This document shows positions 1 to 6,454 of a stretch of DNA of 7,188 nucleotides, piece after piece. The translations under genes and the position numbers were made by a program. The notes beneath the pieces were generated by a model, which ran no database searches, was not told where the DNA came from, and saw nothing but the letters and a program-made list of their open reading frames with translations. Each line of letters starts with the position of its first letter. Positions within the stretch are counted from its first letter, which is position 1. The stretch covers positions 1 through 7,188 of the forward strand of contig JAYVQG010000184.1 in the NCBI GenBank assembly GCA_043757025.1, given 5' to 3'. This DNA comes from Limnoglobus sp043757025. GTDB lineage: Bacteria; Planctomycetota; Planctomycetia; Gemmatales; Gemmataceae.

Positions 1-780
1 ATTGAGGTTCGACCGATAGGTGGCTATCGCATCCGCACAGAGAATGTCAAAATGGCGAATTTGGGAAATTGTCCTCCGACACGACCGGGAATTGCTGACG
101 GAGTGACGCAGTTTACCGCAAATCTGAGATATCAAAACCAGTCGGGTGCGTTGAACGAATCGATGTCGGATGTGTTCGGGTCGATGGTCAAGCAAAGGTT
201 CCTCGGGCAAAAGTCTGAGCACGCCGATTGGCTCATCGGTGCAGACGTGTGGACGCCGGGCGTCAACGGCGATGCGCTGCGATCGATGAAAGAACCCGGC
301 AAGGCGTACGATCACCCCATTTTCGGTAAAGATCCGCAGCCGAGCCACATGAGCAAGTACGACCATCGAACGAGCGATAATGGTGGGGTCCACATCAATT
401 CGGGCATTCCCAACAAGGCGTTCCACTTGACGGCAATGGGCATCGGTGGCAACTCCTGGGAAGCACCGGGACATATCTGGTACGAATCGCTCAAAGCCTC
501 TACGGAGACGACGGAGTTCCAGGAATTTGCAGATCGCACCCATTCCCAGGCCGGCATGATGTTCGGGGAGAATAGTGCCGAACAGCAGGCCGTGGTCGCG
601 GCTTGGAAAGAGGTGGGCATACGAATCAGCGGCGTGCATAACGTATCCGCAAGAAACGCAAAGACACCCGCAACCGGAGGAACGGACACACTCGCAGCCC
701 TGACGAAGCAGATCGAAGCGCTCGCCGCTCAGTTGAAATCGCTCGCCAAAGATGTCGGCGCGCTGAAAAACAAGAAATAA
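1..780 (+). CDS. C-terminal half of an M4 (thermolysin/protealysin-type) metallopeptidase without HExxH; partial, probably degenerate
   Basis: The frame is open to the window edge; the first ATG in it is at 52, and residues here are numbered from that ATG. From residue 17 (GVTQFTANLRYQNQ) the protein follows the M4 C-terminal domain closely. GALNES-SD carries E36, equivalent to the third zinc ligand of thermolysin. DNGGVHINSGIPNKAF carries H114, equivalent to its catalytic histidine. WEAPGHIWYESL matches the C-terminal helical bundle. The family has HExxH directly before GVTQ; here those positions read PGIAD, and nothing upstream in frame resembles an M4 N-terminal domain, so as it stands the product should not bind catalytic zinc. 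Residues 214-238 add an unusual coiled-coil tail with hydrophobic residues at perfect 3-4 spacing (L214, L217, I221, L224, L228, L231, V235, L238). An emfourin-like inhibitor gene follows. Family assignment is firm. Whether the gene is a pseudogene, a rearranged gene or a true catalytically dead protein cannot be settled here, because the 5' part is outside the window. Confidence 0.8.
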   Translation: MEVRPIGGYRIRTENVKMANLGNCPPTRPGIADGVTQFTANLRYQNQSGALNESMSDVFGSMVKQRFLGQKSEHADWLIGADVWTPGVNGDALRSMKEPGKAYDHPIFGKDPQPSHMSKYDHRTSDNGGVHINSGIPNKAFHLTAMGIGGNSWEAPGHIWYESLKASTETTEFQEFADRTHSQAGMMFGENSAEQQAVVAAWKEVGIRISGVHNVSARNAKTPATGGTDTLAALTKQIEALAAQLKSLAKDVGALKNKK

Positions 781-795
781 CAGCCAATCCTTCCT

Positions 796-833
796 ACCGT
801 CGGAGTATGATGACGGTTTGCAACTCCGTACGG
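796..833 (+). promoter_or_regulatory. Alternative hairpins in the peptidase-emfourin spacer
   Basis: The 69-base gap between the peptidase stop and the inhibitor start can fold in two mutually exclusive ways. Bases 797-806 pair with 823-833 (10 base pairs with one bulged T at 829). Alternatively, 796-801 pairs with 812-817 as a perfect 6-bp stem. The structure ends six bases before the GGGGA (839-843) that is the likely ribosome binding site of the next gene. There is no T-run, so it is not a classical terminator. A role in mRNA stability or in setting the protease:inhibitor ratio is only inference. Confidence 0.3.
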
Positions 834-849
834 CTGTTGGGGATATGGA

Positions 850-1149
850 ATGAAAATTACATTAACGAAAGAGGGTGGTATGGCAGGCATGCCTCACCCT
901 CACCGGGTCGTCGATGCCGCCACGCTACCGAAGACTGCAGCAGGAGAATTGACGCAGCTCGTCTCGGCAGCGAAGGCCGGAATGCGTTCCGAGAAAAAAG
1001 AGGCTTCTCAGGCCCGGGACGCGATGACCATCACGATTACTGTCGAGGATGGGAACGGACCCACCGTTATCAGTCAAACCGACATGAACATGTCCCCAGC
1101 GTTTGCCGCGCTGCTCGGATGCCTCGAGCGGCACTTGGCCGGGAAGTAA
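850..1149 (+). CDS. Emfourin-like inhibitor of M4 metallopeptidases
   Basis: This 99-residue soluble protein has no signal peptide or membrane segment. It begins MKITLTKEGGMAGMP, then VDAATLP, an alpha-helical middle (residues 31-50), a beta-like stretch MTITITVEDG and a final helix ending in LLGCLERHLAGK. This layout matches emfourin, the small inhibitor encoded beside protealysin that binds the active site of M4 peptidases. The recognition is from memory of the family pattern plus position directly after an M4 gene. The ATG at 850 has GGGGA at 839-843, six bases upstream, one of the clearer ribosome binding sites in the window. The frame from 807 covering the same bases belongs to the downstream phosphatase frame and is not used here. 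The odd point is that the adjoining peptidase lacks HExxH, so the inhibitor's target may be another M4 enzyme in the genome or may be lost. Confidence 0.78.
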   Translation: MKITLTKEGGMAGMPHPHRVVDAATLPKTAAGELTQLVSAAKAGMRSEKKEASQARDAMTITITVEDGNGPTVISQTDMNMSPAFAALLGCLERHLAGK

Positions 1150-1160
1150 CTGGAATCGCC

Positions 1161-1601
1161 ATGAAAACTCTGGTTTTGCTGCGACATGCCGATGTCGATG
1201 ACGTGCCGGAACCCGAACTCAACGCCCGCGGCCAACTGCGGGCCGAGGCGTTGGCGGAACTCCTTGCGGTTGCAGGTGTGACGTCCATTTTCGTCTCGCC
1301 GGCGCTACGCACGCACCAAACGGCCGCCCCACTGGCTGCCAAACTGAACCTGGTTGCACAAGAGGTGCCCACGTGGGAAGAGACCGTGCCGAAAGCGCTT
1401 TCTGCGATGGCCGGTGAAGTGGTCGTGGCGATCGGTCATAGCAACACGATACCTAAAATCATACATGCGTTTGGCGGTCCGATGTCCGCAACAGCCGTTC
1501 TGCAAGGGCACGAAGACTTATTCATCGCTACAGTCCTTGCACCGAATTCGCTGAGTGTCGTTCGCCTCAAATATCATTCGCACACGCCGTCAACGGGCTG
1601 A
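1161..1601 (+). CDS. SixA-like histidine phosphatase family protein
   Basis: This 146-residue cytoplasmic protein belongs to the phosphoglycerate-mutase-like histidine phosphatase superfamily. The N-terminal LLRHADVDD holds the phospho-accepting H9 next to R8 (RHA instead of the commoner RHG). SPALRTHQTA at 46-55 gives the second phosphate-binding arginine R50. GHSNTIP at 92-98 holds the second catalytic histidine H93. The short length fits SixA-like members rather than full phosphoglycerate mutases. The substrate cannot be told; SixA of E. coli acts on phosphohistidine, but this is not proof of that role here. The frame stays open back to 807, but the upstream part overlaps the emfourin-like gene and has no family similarity. 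The ATG at 1161 begins exactly at the conserved first strand, 11 bases after the inhibitor stop, suggesting co-transcription. The ribosome binding site is weak. Confidence 0.85.
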   Translation: MKTLVLLRHADVDDVPEPELNARGQLRAEALAELLAVAGVTSIFVSPALRTHQTAAPLAAKLNLVAQEVPTWEETVPKALSAMAGEVVVAIGHSNTIPKIIHAFGGPMSATAVLQGHEDLFIATVLAPNSLSVVRLKYHSHTPSTG

Positions 1602-1630
1602 AGCCGGTGCAGTAAAAAGTCATCTGATGT

Positions 1631-1779
1631 TTTTGTAGCTGGGGTCTCTGACACCAGTTCGAGAAGAATGGCCTCATAGAGGCCAGCTACAAAAAACCGG
1701 TTCGAGAAGACCGGCCTCACAGAGGCCAGCTACAAAAAACCGGTTCGAGAAGACCGGCCTCACAGAGGCCAGCTACAAA
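1631..1779. repeat. Three tandem 43-bp palindromic repeat units with an inverted partial copy
   Basis: Units start at 1654, 1697 and 1740. The second and third are identical up to 1779, the third lacking its last A residues; the first differs at a few positions. Each unit contains GGCCTC-aca-GAGGCC (for example 1713-1727; loop ata in the first unit), a perfect 6-bp stem. The last two also contain CCGGT-8-ACCGG (1697-1701 with 1710-1714). Each ends in CCAGCTAC plus an A-run. A partial inverted copy, TTTTGTAGCTGG at 1631-1642, is the exact reverse complement of 1683-1694. There are no unique spacers, so this is not CRISPR. The array fills the gap between the histidine phosphatase and moaC. It resembles REP-like intergenic palindromes; any function (transcription end, cruciform, nucleoid binding) is unproven. 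Confidence 0.88.
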
Positions 1780-1785
1780 CACTGG

Positions 1786-1801
1786 TACGATAATTCCCAT
1801 C
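1786..1801 (+). promoter_or_regulatory. Possible -10 element for leaderless moaC transcription
   Basis: TACGATAAT at 1786-1794 contains GATAAT, a good match to a sigma-70 -10 hexamer, ending seven bases before the moaC ATG. No Shine-Dalgarno sequence precedes that ATG, so a transcript starting at or next to 1802 would be leaderless. A -35 box would fall inside the last palindromic repeat, where none is obvious. This is a suggestion only. Confidence 0.22.
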
Positions 1802-2356
1802 ATGGATACGCTCACTCATTTCGATGCCGACGGCGCGACGCGCATGGTCGATGTCGGCCATAAATCGGAGACTCACCGCACGGCGATGGCGACGGCGCTC
1901 GTGCGGACGGCGGTAGCCACGATGGCGCGAATTCGGGCTGGGGATGCATCCAAAAAGGGTAATGTCCTGGAGGTTGCACGCCTCGCCGGGATCATGGCGG
2001 CCAAGAAAACGAGCGACTTGATTCCGCTCTGCCACCCGTTGCCGCTGACTTCGGTGGCCATTGAATTCGCGTTTCTGGATGCGCAAACCGTACGAATTGC
2101 AGCAACAACCGAGGTATTCGGGCGGACGGGTGTTGAAATGGAGGCACTCACTGCGGTTACTGTGGCAGCCCTGACGGTCTACGACATGTGCAAAGCGATA
2201 GATCGGGGGATGACCATCGATCGCATCCAGTTGGAAGTGAAAACGGGCGGAAAGTCCGGCGACTTCCACCGGGACGCATCACAAAACGGTGCCGCCGATG
2301 AACGCAACATTCACGCTCACCCACACCACCCCGATCCCGGCGTTCCGCCCCTCTAG
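1802..2356 (+). CDS. moaC: Cyclic pyranopterin monophosphate synthase MoaC
   Basis: MoaC converts the 3',8-cyclo-GTP made by MoaA into cyclic pyranopterin monophosphate, the first pterin intermediate of molybdenum cofactor synthesis, in the cytoplasm. The 184-residue protein starts LTHFDADGATRMVDVGHK and carries KKGNVLEVARLAGIMAAKKT (51-70), the signature LIPLCHPL (73-80, H77), GVEMEALTAV (110-119) and YDMCKA (127-132). D128 and K131 stand where the E. coli enzyme has its catalytic Asp/Lys. The core ends at GGKSGDFHRD, near residue 158, the usual length of about 160. A further 26 residues, rich in His and Pro, run into the next gene and are probably non-essential readthrough. The ATG at 1802 fits the family N-terminus although no ribosome binding site is visible. 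moaA and other cofactor genes are not in the window. Confidence 0.96.
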   Translation: MDTLTHFDADGATRMVDVGHKSETHRTAMATALVRTAVATMARIRAGDASKKGNVLEVARLAGIMAAKKTSDLIPLCHPLPLTSVAIEFAFLDAQTVRIAATTEVFGRTGVEMEALTAVTVAALTVYDMCKAIDRGMTIDRIQLEVKTGGKSGDFHRDASQNGAADERNIHAHPHHPDPGVPPL

Positions 2357-3311
2357 CCTCGCGTTTGCACCGGTCCTGAGCGACATCGAAGAATCGGACC
2401 GCGTCTTTGCCCGCACGTTGGCCGAATATCGCACACCGTTCGCTTCGCTGATCGAACACCTGAAGCACTATCGCGGCAAACGCCTGCGGCCCGCATTACT
2501 GTTGCTGACGGCGAAAGCGTGTGGCGGCGTCAAACCCGCGCACCACATTCTGGCCGCAGCCGTCGAGATGATCCACACCGCCACGCTCGTTCACGACGAT
2601 GTTCTCGATGAAGCCGAGACGCGCCGCCACGTTCGCACGGTCAATGCCGAGTGGGGCAACAAAATCAGCATTTTGCTCGGCGATATGCTGTTCACCCATG
2701 CGTTTCACCTGACGAGCCGCGTCGATCGGCGCGCTTGCGAGATCATCGGCGATGCCACGAACCGCGTCTGTGCGGGGGAACTTCGCCAAGTCTGCGAGCG
2801 CGGGAACTTGCATCTGACCGAAGAGATTTACGATTCGATTATCGACGGCAAAACCGCCGCACTGACCGAGTGTTGCGGTCGGCTGGGCGCGTTGTACGCG
2901 GGCGCATCGGAAGAGGTGGCGAACCGGATGGCGAGCTTCGGCCGCAACCTCGGCATGGCGTTCCAGGTAGCCGACGATTTGCTCGATTTAACCGGCGACG
3001 AAAGCAAAACCGGCAAGACGCTCGGCACCGATATCGAACAGCAAAAGTTGACGTTACCGCTAATCCACTGCCTCGGGAAACTACCCGCGAGCGCCGCCGA
3101 CGATCTGCGAACGTCACTGAAAGTCGGCGGCCCCGATGCAGGCATGGCCGCACTCGCCGCGATGGAACGCACCGGCTCCATTGCCTTCGCCCGCCGCCGC
3201 GCCGATGAATACATTCGCAAAGCCAAGCAAGATCTCGAAGTGCTCCCGCCCTCCGAGTGCCGTTCCATCCTCGAAACGATCGCCGAGTGGTCGACGCGCC
3301 GCGATAAGTGA
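2298..3311 (+). CDS. Long-chain-type trans-polyprenyl diphosphate synthase
   Basis: This 337-residue soluble or peripheral enzyme adds isopentenyl diphosphate units to an allylic primer, making the all-trans polyprenyl diphosphate used for the menaquinone side chain and related lipids. It has GKRLRP (60-65), the first aspartate-rich motif DDVLDEAETRR (D100, D101, D104), GKTAAL (184-189) and the second aspartate-rich motif FQVADDLLDLTGDES (D226, D227, D230). The residue five positions before the first motif is a small Ala (A95), and MIHTATLVHDD resembles hepta/octaprenyl synthases rather than farnesyl or geranylgeranyl ones, so a long product is likely; its exact length cannot be read. Start choice: ATG at 2298. 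An in-frame GTG at 2289 would add three residues, and no later Met precedes the conserved region. The start lies inside the moaC tail, implying co-transcription or translational coupling. Confidence 0.93.
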   Translation: MNATFTLTHTTPIPAFRPSSLAFAPVLSDIEESDRVFARTLAEYRTPFASLIEHLKHYRGKRLRPALLLLTAKACGGVKPAHHILAAAVEMIHTATLVHDDVLDEAETRRHVRTVNAEWGNKISILLGDMLFTHAFHLTSRVDRRACEIIGDATNRVCAGELRQVCERGNLHLTEEIYDSIIDGKTAALTECCGRLGALYAGASEEVANRMASFGRNLGMAFQVADDLLDLTGDESKTGKTLGTDIEQQKLTLPLIHCLGKLPASAADDLRTSLKVGGPDAGMAALAAMERTGSIAFARRRADEYIRKAKQDLEVLPPSECRSILETIAEWSTRRDK

Positions 3312-3622
3312 ATTGGCGAGTTTCTTCCGAGTTCCGTTTTCCCAGACAGTGCGAGCCGCAGTGCGAGCGAGGGGCGTTCTCGCTTCGCGTTCACTCACGT
3401 GTCGAATCGCGCGGCAAGCGGACTTGCGGACGAGTTCTGGGTAAAACGGCGACCGTTGGTTTGGCGAGCGAGCGAAGGCGCGAGATAGGCCCAAACGCAT
3501 CGCATCCGCCCCCGCGAGGTCGAATCGGCACGTCGCTCAAATCTCATTTTGGGTGCGGACCGAGCACGGCAAACGCCGTGCCGAACGCGATAGGGATGAA
3601 CCCGGCGGCTCGTAAATACCAT
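3312..3622. other. Gene-free gap between convergent genes, with two hairpins
   Basis: No frame here carries a recognisable protein. An imperfect hairpin spans 3360-3395: AGTG with CACT, CGA with TCG and GCGAG with CTCGC around a 7-base loop. It begins about 49 bases after the polyprenyl synthase stop. A perfect 7-bp hairpin GCACGGC-aaac-GCCGTGC lies at 3564-3581, about 40 bases beyond the amidohydrolase stop on the other strand. Neither has a following T-run on the relevant strand, so both are at best weak or factor-assisted transcription ends. Confidence 0.45.
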
Positions 3623-6226
3623 TCACCAGATCCCCAGACAGCAGCCGATGCCGCCCCCGCCACTGACGATCGGCAGGATGCGGCGCTCGAACGGCAACTT
3701 CAGATACTCCGAACGATCGAACCGCAGTTTGCCGTTGAGGATCGTGTGCGTGACGTGCGTCGTCGGCTCGAACGGGTCGCCGTCGTACAGCACGATGTCC
3801 GCCACTTTGCCGACTTCGATACTGCCGTACTTGTCCGCAATGCCGAGGAGTTTCGCGGCATCGATCGTGATCGCCCGCATCGCGCCTTCGTGGCCGAGGC
3901 CGTTCGCGGCGGCGACGCCGGCTTCCAGTCGCAGGTTCCGCTGTTTCGGCACGTAGCCTTCGTAGCTCGTGCAAATCGTCACCGACACGCCCTTCGCTTG
4001 CAGTGCGGCAGCGTTTCCCAGGAACGAATTTCGCGTCTCCATACTGCCGCCGGGACGCTGCATTGTCGGGTGAACGATCACCGGAACTTTGCGTTTCGCC
4101 AATTCATCGGCCACGAGGTACCCATCGGTGGCCAGCACCAGAATCGGCTTCAGTTTGAACTCGTCGCTGATGCGGAGCGCCGTGAGAATATCGTCCGCAC
4201 GGTGTGCCGCAAAGTACACGGGCACGGTGCCAGCGAGTGCGGGCAGCAGCGCTTCGTGCTTCGGCGATACCGCGCTGGTGGCATCTTTTTTCAGCTTGTA
4301 ACTCTGCGCTTCGGCGAACGCTTTGCGAACGAGCGCGGCCACGCCCATGCGGGTCTTCGGACCTTTGTCTTTGAATACCTCTTTCGGCGTCTCACCGAGG
4401 TTGATGAGGATGCCCGCCACGGGCTTGAGCGCCGCCGATTCCACGGTGCGAGCATCGGTGCGGAACACACCCGATTGGCCCGCAATCACTGCCGCACGGC
4501 CCGGTGTCGCATGGATGATCGAGATGCCATTCGCACGCAGAAACTCCATCAGCGGCTCGGTCGGGTTGAAGCCATCGAGGACGCGCAAATCGGCTTGGTT
4601 CGGGTCGCTCGTTTCATCTTGGTCTTGATCGGCGGGAATGTTCCACGCGCCGCTGAGGCCCGCAACGGTGTGCGGATCGATTAGGCCGGGCGACAGTTCG
4701 CGCGCCGTCAGGATCGGCGCGTTCGCGGGTACGCCGGTACTCGCACGCGGCCCGATCGTCTTAATCAAGCCATTTTCGACGATAATTATGGCGTTTTCGA
4801 TCGGCGGCCCGGTGCCCGTATGAATGCGACCCGCGGAAATGACGAAGGTTTTCGCGCTGCCCACTTCGAACTTTTTGCGGATCTCCGGCACGATCGCGGG
4901 CTTCGGTGCCACGACTTCCGGCAGCGTCGGTACCTGGTCGCGGTTCGACAACCACAGCCCGCCGTCGCGGTAACTGCGATCCTTCACATCGCTGGCGTCG
5001 AAGCGTTTCACGCCGTCGATCCAGGTTTGTTGCACCTTCGTGTACACCGAAAACGGCGAGCCGGTCAGCACGACGAAGTCGGCGTCTTTGCCTTTTTCGA
5101 GGCTGCCGACGCGGTGGTCGAGGTGCAGCACTTTCGCGGGTGTCGTCGTCAGCGCCCGCAGTGCGGCGGCCTCGGACATTCCACCGCGAACCGCAATCGC
5201 ACCCGTCTTCAAGTAGAACCGCGATTCGGTGATGAAGTCGTCGGTGTTAATGCAAACGGGCACGCCGGCTTTGTCCAAAATCGCGGCGGTTTCTTCGAGC
5301 AACCCCATCACTTCCGCTTTGCCGCCAGGGCTTTCGACGAGCGTCAGCGACACGGGGATCGACTTCTTCGCGAGAATATCGGCGATGCGATAGCCTTCGG
5401 TGCCGTGCTGCAAAACGATCTCGAACCCGAACTCCTCGGCGATTCGTAGCGCGGTCATGAGGTCGTCGGCACGGTGGCAGTGGAAGTGAACGGTACGCTT
5501 CTTTTGAAGCACTTCAACGAGCGGTTCCAGCGACAGATCGCGGTCGGGTTTCTTGTCGGTGCCGAGTTTCGCGAGGTACTCTTTCGCCTTCAGAAATTGC
5601 TCGCGTTGCAGTGCGGCCACCTTCATCCGCGTGAACGGGGCCTGCCCGCGTTTGCCGTAGCCTTTGGGGTTTTCGCCGTTCGCCATCTTCAACCCGCCGA
5701 GCACTTCGGTGCCGTCCGCGAGCTTTCCGAGGATGCGCATCTGTTCGACGGTGTTGCCGTGGAGTTTGACGTAAAGTGTCTGCCCGCCGATGACGTTTCC
5801 GCTACCGGGCATGATGTTCGCGGTGGTAATGCCACCCGCGACGGCCATGCGAATGCCGGGGTCGTTCGGGTCGATGGCATCGAGCGCACGCACGCCGGAT
5901 TGCACGGGGCCGCTCATCTCGTTGCCGTCTTGGTGGGCCGCAATCGCCGGTTTCGGGTAGATGCCGATGTGCGAGTGCGTATCGACGAGGCCGGGAATAA
6001 TCACCGCCCCTTTGAGGTCCGTCGTCGTCGCGCCTGCCGGGATCGCGACATCCTTCCCGATGGCGAGGATTTTGCCATCTTGCACGATCAACGTACCGGC
6101 GACAATCGGCTCGCCGATACCGGTGTGGATCGTGGCATTCTTGAAGGCGAGGATCGGCTCGGCGGCGAACGCCGGGAGCGCCGTAAACAACAAAACAACG
6201 GCAAGCGAGCGACGCATGGGCGACAT
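3623..6226 (-). CDS. Exported tandem-domain amidohydrolase with a degenerate second domain
   Basis: The 867-residue protein has a signal peptide (MSPMRRSLAVVLLFTALPAFA, cleavage likely near residue 21-22), so it acts outside the cytoplasm. Two imidazolonepropionase-like amidohydrolase modules follow, about 25-410 and 455-840. Module 1 shows the metal pattern: H84 and H86 in VDTHSHIG, H249 or H251 in HFHCHRADD, H274 in LQHGTEGY and D329 in INTDD. Module 2 repeats the fold landmarks (PGLIDPHT, AAHRADDILTALRI, ATDGYLVAD, ICTSYEG, KVADIVLYDGDPFE) but lacks most ligands: H86 becomes V521, H249 becomes A673, H274 becomes L698 and D329 becomes S754. It is therefore probably structural or substrate-binding. 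The protein ends in a hydrophobic Gly/Cys-rich stretch (PIVSGGGGIGCCLGIW). Substrate unknown; the family hydrolyses amide or related bonds in cyclic compounds and peptides. Start chosen at 6226; ATG 6217 (864 residues) is equally possible, and the TTG at 6274 would bury the signal peptide. Divergent from the next gene. Confidence 0.9.
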   Translation of the reverse strand: MSPMRRSLAVVLLFTALPAFAAEPILAFKNATIHTGIGEPIVAGTLIVQDGKILAIGKDVAIPAGATTTDLKGAVIIPGLVDTHSHIGIYPKPAIAAHQDGNEMSGPVQSGVRALDAIDPNDPGIRMAVAGGITTANIMPGSGNVIGGQTLYVKLHGNTVEQMRILGKLADGTEVLGGLKMANGENPKGYGKRGQAPFTRMKVAALQREQFLKAKEYLAKLGTDKKPDRDLSLEPLVEVLQKKRTVHFHCHRADDLMTALRIAEEFGFEIVLQHGTEGYRIADILAKKSIPVSLTLVESPGGKAEVMGLLEETAAILDKAGVPVCINTDDFITESRFYLKTGAIAVRGGMSEAAALRALTTTPAKVLHLDHRVGSLEKGKDADFVVLTGSPFSVYTKVQQTWIDGVKRFDASDVKDRSYRDGGLWLSNRDQVPTLPEVVAPKPAIVPEIRKKFEVGSAKTFVISAGRIHTGTGPPIENAIIIVENGLIKTIGPRASTGVPANAPILTARELSPGLIDPHTVAGLSGAWNIPADQDQDETSDPNQADLRVLDGFNPTEPLMEFLRANGISIIHATPGRAAVIAGQSGVFRTDARTVESAALKPVAGILINLGETPKEVFKDKGPKTRMGVAALVRKAFAEAQSYKLKKDATSAVSPKHEALLPALAGTVPVYFAAHRADDILTALRISDEFKLKPILVLATDGYLVADELAKRKVPVIVHPTMQRPGGSMETRNSFLGNAAALQAKGVSVTICTSYEGYVPKQRNLRLEAGVAAANGLGHEGAMRAITIDAAKLLGIADKYGSIEVGKVADIVLYDGDPFEPTTHVTHTILNGKLRFDRSEYLKLPFERRILPIVSGGGGIGCCLGIW

Positions 6227-6454
6227 CCGTGTGAGATCGGGTAAAAGCGTATCCCAGAGTACCACGACCGCCAACGACCGCGTAAGTGAAATCGGGCAAA
6301 ATCAGTCCATTACCAATCTTCACGTCGTCGAAGTCGTGAGACTTCGGGACGCGGGAAGTCACGAAGAGAGTGCGGCCCGCTTTTCGTGCGCCTTGTGGCT
6401 GGCTGACGTCTCTGATTGTGGACATTCCTTTCCGCGTTCCACAATGGTGAGATC
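6227..6454. other. Divergent intergenic region with a GTGA-loop palindrome
   Basis: This 228-base gap separates the divergent amidohydrolase and secreted-protein genes and should hold promoters for both; no convincing -35/-10 pair was found. At 6329-6346, CGAAGTC-gtga-GACTTCG is a perfect 7-bp stem with a GNRA-type loop on the plus strand. Part of its arm recurs as GAAGTC at 6355-6360. It could be a single interspersed palindromic repeat or an operator-like dyad. Confidence 0.4.

Noticed and set aside
1..100. Minus-strand open stretch at the left edge that could be part of an inserted gene
   Set aside because: It is under 35 codons, with no recognised motif and no terminal inverted repeat, so an insertion element cannot be supported.
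807..1160. N-terminal extension of the histidine phosphatase
   Set aside because: It overlaps the emfourin-like gene in another frame. The translation has no family character and the catalytic fold begins at 1161.
1654..1779. CRISPR array
   Set aside because: The units abut directly with no unique spacers, each unit is itself palindromic, and no cas genes are present.
1760..2269. Minus-strand open frame opposite moaC
   Set aside because: Antisense to a gene with full MoaC motifs; no recognisable domain.
2651..3394. Alternative frames over the polyprenyl synthase (2651-3208 plus; 2828-3394 minus)
   Set aside because: Arg/Ser-rich shadows of a gene with both aspartate-rich motifs.
3308..4684. 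Long plus-strand open frame of 458 codons
   Set aside because: It lies mostly antisense to the well-supported amidohydrolase and has Arg/His-rich, family-less translation typical of a GC-rich shadow frame.
4820..6244. Plus-strand open frames 4820-5449 and 5474-6244
   Set aside because: They are antisense to the amidohydrolase, with no domain similarity and no ribosome binding sites.
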